The notes beneath the pieces were generated by a model. The model was not told where the DNA came from. It did not search any database and was given only the letters and a program-made list of their open reading frames with translations. This document shows, piece after piece, positions 59,605 through 64,000 of a stretch of DNA of 64,000 bases. Positions within the stretch are counted from its first letter, which is position 1; every line of letters begins with the position of its first letter. The translations under genes were made by a program, and so were the position numbers. This DNA comes from Allocatelliglobosispora scoriae (GTDB lineage: Bacteria > Actinomycetota > Actinomycetes > Mycobacteriales > Micromonosporaceae), in assembly GCF_014204945.1 (NCBI RefSeq), contig NZ_JACHMN010000002.1, positions 4,301,001 through 4,365,000 on the forward strand, given 5' to 3'.

Positions 59605-60183
59605 TCAGTGCCCCGAGGCGGTGTTGGCGATCGTGCCCCCGCAGACCGATTCGTGGGTGATGAGCGCAGACACCGGCATCTCCCACTCGCCCGTGCCGGG
59701 AAGGCCCTGGATGACTGCGAACATCTGGACGGGCTTCGGCTTGCCGCCGAACGCCATCTCCTCGATCGGCGGCAGCGTGAAGACGTAGGCCTGCCGGTCC
59801 CGGTCGAACGCCATCTTCACGTCGCCCTGATAGCTCGAGTCGGCAACGCCGAAGGAGAGGCGGACGACATACTCGCCCGGCTGGTAATCGGGGCTCGTCA
59901 CGGCCACGGTCACGACGGGCCGCTCGGGGGCGCTGGGGCGGCCGCAGTCGAGAACGGTGATCCGTTCCGGTGTCACCGTCACGGACCGGATCCTCGGCGG
60001 CTGTCGAGTCGGGCCGGCGGCGGGGACCGTGGCACTCGCCGCCGGCCGGGCCGCGTGCGACGGGCTCGGCGGTGCGGACGTGTCCGTGGCCGGTCCGCTG
60101 ATGCATCCGGCCGGCCCGGCGCCGAGCAGGGCGGTGCCGATCACGGTGAAGGCGAGGCGACGGTAGTGATCAACACGGAGCAC
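59605..60183 (-). CDS. Putative lipoprotein
   Basis: 192 residues from GTG 60183, with TATCAT six bases before it on the minus strand (leaderless pattern). A lipobox ends TALLGAGPAGC (Cys at about residue 24), followed by a Ser/Pro/Ala/Thr linker and a beta-rich domain (ITVLDCGRPSAPERPVVTVA, then YVVRLSFGVADSSY) with a second Cys pair. It is 17 bases from the end of the ECF S-component gene, so the two may be linked. Confidence 0.8.
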   Translation of the reverse strand: MLRVDHYRRLAFTVIGTALLGAGPAGCISGPATDTSAPPSPSHAARPAASATVPAAGPTRQPPRIRSVTVTPERITVLDCGRPSAPERPVVTVAVTSPDYQPGEYVVRLSFGVADSSYQGDVKMAFDRDRQAYVFTLPPIEEMAFGGKPKPVQMFAVIQGLPGTGEWEMPVSALITHESVCGGTIANTASGH

Positions 60184-60200
60184 CGGCCGATGATAGATGC

Positions 60201-61022
60201 CTAGCCGGGCGGCTGCTGCCCCTCCCGGGCAGGTTCGAAGACCACCGCCGGCTCGAAGTTGGCCCGGCGCGCCGCCCGCCGGAACGCGTGTAGTACCGCC
60301 GGCCCGGCGAGCACGACCAGCACCGCGGTGGTGATCGCCCGCCCGGTGTCCCACCCGAGCGACGTGACGCTGAAGAAGGTGAGGTACCGCTGCAACTGCT
60401 CCAGGATCGGCAATCCGGGCTGGTAGGCGATCGAGCTCGTCGGGTCGAGGGAGAACGGCCAGAACGACAGGTTGAGCAGGAAACCGAAGAAGTACCCGGC
60501 GAACCCGGCATAGGCGGCGAGCATCGCCAGCTCGGCCTTCCCGCGCAGGCGCGGCAGCAGCCCGGCGAACATCGCCACCCAGGCGCAGCCGAACATCTGG
60601 TAGGGCATCCACGGCCCGACACCCCCGGTGAGCAGCGCGGACGCGAAGAGCGATGTGCAGCCCAGCGCGAAACCGAAGCCGGGCCCGAAGACCCGCCCCG
60701 CGAGCACCAGCACGAAGAAGACCGTCTCGATCCCGGCCGTGCCGGCCCCGAGCGGCCGGAGCGCCGCGTTGATCGCGGAGAGCACGCCGAGCATCGCCAG
60801 CGCCTTGGCGTCGATGCGCCCGTCGGCGATCTCGGCGAAGATCACCGCGAGGATGATCAGCAGCAGCACGCCGAACATGAGCGGCGGGGTCTGGTTGGAG
60901 GCGAAGGTCCCCGGCGCGACGACGAAGGGCCAGAAGAACGCGACGAACCCGAGGAACGAGGCCATAGTGATCGCGGCGATCGCCCGGGCGGGAACGCGGA
61001 CGGCGACGGTCGACGTGGTCAC
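60201..61022 (-). CDS. ECF transporter substrate-binding (S) component
   Basis: 273 residues from GTG 61022, overlapping the ATPase stop as GTGA. Six or seven TM helices (AAITMASFLGFVAFFWPFVV is the first). RPLGAGTAGIETVFFVLVLA and FGFALGCTSLFASALLTGGV contain the small-residue motifs used to bind the T component. The family includes cobalamin-type S components. The divergent cobalamin riboswitch at the right edge supports B12 as substrate, but does not prove it. Confidence 0.85.
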   Translation of the reverse strand: MTTSTVAVRVPARAIAAITMASFLGFVAFFWPFVVAPGTFASNQTPPLMFGVLLLIILAVIFAEIADGRIDAKALAMLGVLSAINAALRPLGAGTAGIETVFFVLVLAGRVFGPGFGFALGCTSLFASALLTGGVGPWMPYQMFGCAWVAMFAGLLPRLRGKAELAMLAAYAGFAGYFFGFLLNLSFWPFSLDPTSSIAYQPGLPILEQLQRYLTFFSVTSLGWDTGRAITTAVLVVLAGPAVLHAFRRAARRANFEPAVVFEPAREGQQPPG

Positions 61023-62638
61023 GCGGCCGCCTCCCCGTCGGCCAGCGCGGCCCTGACCTGCCCGAGGGTCAGGTAGGGCAGCGGGGCGAGGATCTTGGCG
61101 ATCTGTGGCGCGAAGGTCGGCGACGCGGTGAGCACCGCCGGGGCCGGGCCGTCCGCGACGATGTCGCCGTCGGCCATGACGACCACCCGGTCCGCCGTCG
61201 TGGTGGCGAACTCGACGTCGTGGGTGGCGACGACGACCGCGCGGCCCTGCGCGGCCAGGTCGTCCAGGGTCCGCGTCAGCGCCGCCTTCGCCTGATAGTC
61301 CAGGCCGCGCGTGGGTTCATCCAGGAGGAGTACGCCGGGAGTCACCGCCAGCTGAATCGCGAGCACGAGCGCGAGCTGCTGCCCGGCGGAGAGGTCCCGG
61401 GGATGCCTGGCACCGTCGATCCCCGGTGCGATGGCGTCGAGCAGCCCGCGTGCGGTGCCCGGTGTCGCGCCGTCCCGGTCGGCCTGCCCGAGCTCCGCGT
61501 CCACGGTGTCGAGGTAGAGCAGGTCGGTGGCGTTCTGCGGCACCAGCCCGACGAGCTTGCGGGCCTGGGCGGCCGAGACCTTGCCCGGATCGGAGTCGCC
61601 GACCGCGACGGTTCCCCCATCCCGGCGACCCGATCCCTGCAACGCCCAGAGCAGCGAGGACTTCCCGGAACCGTTACGCCCCATCAGCGCCGTCACCTCG
61701 CCCCGGCGCAGGGTCAGGTCGACGCCGCGGACGGCGATGACCTGCCCGTGCCGCACGATGATCCCCCGGGCGGCCAGAGCGACCTCGGGCCGACTGTGAT
61801 CGGGGCGGTGCGGGCCGGTCGGCACGGCGGGAAGCCGCTCGCGCAGCGCCGGGGCGTGCCGTCGAGCGTCGCGTACGGAGAGGGGCAGCGGCGACCACCC
61901 GGCGAGGCGGCCCAGGTGGATCACGGGCGGCGCGACACTCGACTCGGCGAGCAGCGCGGCCGGTGCACCACTGTGGACGGTGCCGTCGCCGGGCAGGTAG
62001 ATGAGCCGGTCGGCGTAGGGGATGACCCGCTCCAGGCGGTGCTCGGCGATGATGACGGTGACACCGAGGTCGTGCACGAGCCGGGTGATCGCGGCGAGCA
62101 CGTCCTCGGCACCGGTCGGGTCGAGGGCCGAGGTCGGCTCGTCGAGCACGAGCACCCGGGGGTGCGGGGTCAGCGCGGCACCGATCGCGACCCGCTGCTG
62201 CTGGCCGCCGGAGAGCTCGTGCACGCTGCGGTGCCGCAGGTCGGCCAGGCCCAGCAGGTCGAGGGTCTCCTCGACGCGGGTACGCATCACGTCGCCGGGC
62301 AGGGCGAGCTGCTCCATGCTGTAGGCGAGCTCCTCCTCGACGGTGTCGGTCACGAACCCCGCAGCCGGGTCCTGGCCGACGACGCCGACGAGGTCCGCGT
62401 ACTCCCGAGGGGGGTGGTTCGCGGTGTCGCGACCGGCGACCGTGACGCGACCGGCGAGCGTGCCCCCGGTGAAGTGCGGCACGAGCCCGTTGATAGCCGC
62501 GAGGAAGGTCGACTTGCCGGAGCCGGTGTGGCCGACGACGAGGCACAGCTCGCCCTCGTCGATGCGCAGGTGCACGTCGCGCAGCACGGCGCGGGCGGCG
62601 GCGTCGTAGGTGACGCTGACGTGCTCGAATCCGATCAC
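61019..62638 (-). CDS. ECF transporter ATPase, two fused A domains
   Basis: 539 residues from GTG 62638, overlapping the T-component stop as GTGA. It has two complete ABC domains: Walker A VVGHTGSGKST with LSGGQQQR in the first, and LMGRNGSGKSS with LSAGQQLAL in the second, with Walker B/D loops VLVLDEPTSALD and LLLDEPTRGLD. In ECF systems the two ATPases drive toppling of the S component. Fusing them in one chain is common in actinobacteria. Confidence 0.92.
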   Translation of the reverse strand: MIGFEHVSVTYDAAARAVLRDVHLRIDEGELCLVVGHTGSGKSTFLAAINGLVPHFTGGTLAGRVTVAGRDTANHPPREYADLVGVVGQDPAAGFVTDTVEEELAYSMEQLALPGDVMRTRVEETLDLLGLADLRHRSVHELSGGQQQRVAIGAALTPHPRVLVLDEPTSALDPTGAEDVLAAITRLVHDLGVTVIIAEHRLERVIPYADRLIYLPGDGTVHSGAPAALLAESSVAPPVIHLGRLAGWSPLPLSVRDARRHAPALRERLPAVPTGPHRPDHSRPEVALAARGIIVRHGQVIAVRGVDLTLRRGEVTALMGRNGSGKSSLLWALQGSGRRDGGTVAVGDSDPGKVSAAQARKLVGLVPQNATDLLYLDTVDAELGQADRDGATPGTARGLLDAIAPGIDGARHPRDLSAGQQLALVLAIQLAVTPGVLLLDEPTRGLDYQAKAALTRTLDDLAAQGRAVVVATHDVEFATTTADRVVVMADGDIVADGPAPAVLTASPTFAPQIAKILAPLPYLTLGQVRAALADGEAAA

Positions 62639-63792
62639 GGGCGGGCTCCTGCGGTGGTCTGGTCGGCGGCCCGGCGCGGCGCGGGGAGTGCGGGACCGGT
62701 CCGGTGCCGCGGCGGCGGTGGCGGCGAGGCGAAGGCGGCGAGCGCCGCGACGAGGATCGCAGCCACCGGCAGGATCGGCAGTGTCGGCCACTGCAACGGG
62801 TAGAGCGAGGGGTTCAGCGCCGCGGGGTCGTAGCCGGTGCCGAGGTTGAGGACGAGCGCGGTGACGAGGCCGCAGCCCGCGACCGCCCACTCCGGCCACC
62901 GCCACGGATCGGGCCGGTAACGGCTGCGCGAGACCCGCCGACCGCCGAGGGCGATGCCCGCCGCGCAGAGCACCAGCCCGGCACCGAAGCCGACCGCGCC
63001 CAGCTCGCGGGGCACGCTCGGGTCGAGCAGCGCGTAGACGCCGATGCAGAGCGCGGCCATCCCGCTCAGCATCAGCAGGCCGGTGAGCCGCCGCGATCCC
63101 CGCGTGGCGCTGCCGGTGCGGCCGTATCCGCGCGAGTCCATCGCCGCGGCGAGACGCAGGGACCGGTCGAGGGCGTCGTGCAGGACCGGGATCGCGATCG
63201 AGCGTAGCGCCCGGAATCCCTTGGCGCGCCCGGCTCGCAGCCGCCGCGCCCGTGCCACCCGCTGCACGCTCTCCACGAGCTGCGGCGCGACCGAGAGCGA
63301 GACGGTGACGGCGACACCGAGTTCATAGAGGGCGCCGGGGAGGATCCGCAGGGCGCGCTTGGGATTGGCGAGGCTGTTGGCGGCACCGATGCAGCAGAGC
63401 AGGCAGGCGAGGCGCAGGCCGTCGACGGCAGCCGAGAGCGTCGCCTCCAGGGAGACCGGGCCGCCGACCTGGACCCCGGCGTACCAGTCGGGTGTCGGCA
63501 GGTGCGGCAGCTCGAAGAGGATGTGGTCCTCGGGGGTGATGCCCGAGGCGAAGATCGACCGGAAGACGATCCGGATCGCGATGACGATCAGCGCCATGAA
63601 CAGGTAGTAGCGGAAACCGCGTGCCCACGGCGCATCCGTACGCCGAGCTGTCACGACGAGGCCGAGGACCGCGAAGATCAGCAGCAGCAGGAGCGGGTTG
63701 CTGGTGCGGCTCGCGGCGGTGGCGAGGGCGATCGCCCACAGCCACCACGCCACCGGATGCAGGGCACGCGGCAGGCGGGTGGTCACGCTCAT
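62635..63792 (-). CDS. ECF transporter transmembrane (T) component
   Basis: 385 residues from ATG 63792 (AGGGGAAG five bases upstream). The CbiQ-type T component has membrane helices at both ends and coupling helices with the A-R-G motif in AAAMDSRGYGRTG. It begins the T-A-S operon. The C-terminus is Pro-rich and could be disordered. Confidence 0.88.
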   Translation of the reverse strand: MSVTTRLPRALHPVAWWLWAIALATAASRTSNPLLLLLIFAVLGLVVTARRTDAPWARGFRYYLFMALIVIAIRIVFRSIFASGITPEDHILFELPHLPTPDWYAGVQVGGPVSLEATLSAAVDGLRLACLLCCIGAANSLANPKRALRILPGALYELGVAVTVSLSVAPQLVESVQRVARARRLRAGRAKGFRALRSIAIPVLHDALDRSLRLAAAMDSRGYGRTGSATRGSRRLTGLLMLSGMAALCIGVYALLDPSVPRELGAVGFGAGLVLCAAGIALGGRRVSRSRYRPDPWRWPEWAVAGCGLVTALVLNLGTGYDPAALNPSLYPLQWPTLPILPVAAILVAALAAFASPPPPPRHRTGPALPAPRRAADQTTAGARP

Positions 63793-63899
63793 GCCGACTT
63801 CCCCTGACTGCTGAAACGGCCGCCATCGGACCACACGCGGGCGGATGGCGTCAACGCGGGCGGGTGTCACGTGTGCAATAGGCTGCGACGTTGACATCA

Positions 63900-64000
63900 C
63901 CGCCCGCATACGGGCAGAGTGAGTGCCGCTCGACAACGTCATAGATTCGCATGCAGGGGAAGTCCGGTAACTTCAGTCCGGCGCTGGCCCGCAACGGTAG
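63900..64000 (+). ncRNA. Cobalamin riboswitch (5' part, cut by the window edge)
   Basis: Near the end, GGGGAAGTCCGGT, CAGTCCGGCGCTGGCC and CCCGCAACGGTAG follow in the order of the actinobacterial B12 riboswitch core (GGAA...GGT...AATCCGG...CCCGCAACGGT). A TAGGCT box at 63879-63884 places a transcript start at about 63891. It faces away from the ECF operon, so it controls a gene beyond the window. The 5' limit is approximate. Confidence 0.82.

Overview
The window is a high-GC actinobacterial chromosome segment, most likely from a Micromonosporaceae-type organism. Evidence: a mycothiol gene (mshB), mycoredoxin, AdnAB instead of RecBCD, WhiB7, UPF0182 and YlbL proteins, many GTG/TTG starts, and TANNNT -10 boxes six bases before start codons (leaderless genes). 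It carries no insertion sequence, integrase, CRISPR array or rRNA.

Left part (1-14.4 kb), housekeeping metabolism: the end of mshB, two small membrane proteins, a GNAT enzyme, 7Fe ferredoxin and dapC; a minus-strand aromatic operon (pheA, an unknown 2-TM protein, tyrA); dapD coupled to a Cas4/RecB-like protein and an SF1 helicase; divergent dapE; a DUF3152 zincin with a tiny upstream gene; and a LOG-family protein. This follows the order of the mycobacterial Rv1170-Rv1205 region.

Middle part (14.4-40.1 kb): adnA-adnB, a degenerate subtilase, an M16 protease pair, a NudC-like Nudix enzyme, an XRE/DUF5753 regulator, mrx1, uvrD2, whiB7 with an attenuator-like leader, an ABC1 kinase, an ocin/ThiF-like protein, DUF5679, a YgjP-type M48 protease, a Zincin_2 protein, a YlbL PDZ-Lon protease and UPF0182. 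This is the mycobacterial Rv3202c-Rv3193c block with some insertions.

Accessory part (40.2-52.4 kb), between two near-identical initiator tRNA genes on the same strand: a conserved uncharacterised module of SCO2525/2524/2523/2522-like genes, convergent with an SCO2521-like gene and a 2-TM protein; a D-amino-acid-oxidase-like flavoenzyme; a PLP aminotransferase; a sigma factor with a membrane partner; a candidate Cys-rich micropeptide; and an SDR.

Right part (52.4-64 kb): a RiPP locus of the AmcA/AmcB type (HTH regulator, radical SAM maturase, 70-aa precursor with six aromatic-Asp-(Asn/Lys) triads) followed by a pentapeptide-repeat protein and a kinase-like protein; small redox and AraC genes; a lipoprotein; and an ECF transporter operon (T, fused A-A, S). 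A cobalamin riboswitch on the plus strand runs off the right edge.

The strongest leads for an undescribed system are the SCO2521-2525-like module with its membrane companion and the cyclophane RiPP locus with its pentapeptide/kinase-like pair. Also notable are a dispersed 17-bp palindrome that occurs inside a coding region, large perfect inverted repeats, and a whiB7 leader that looks like a translation-sensing attenuator.
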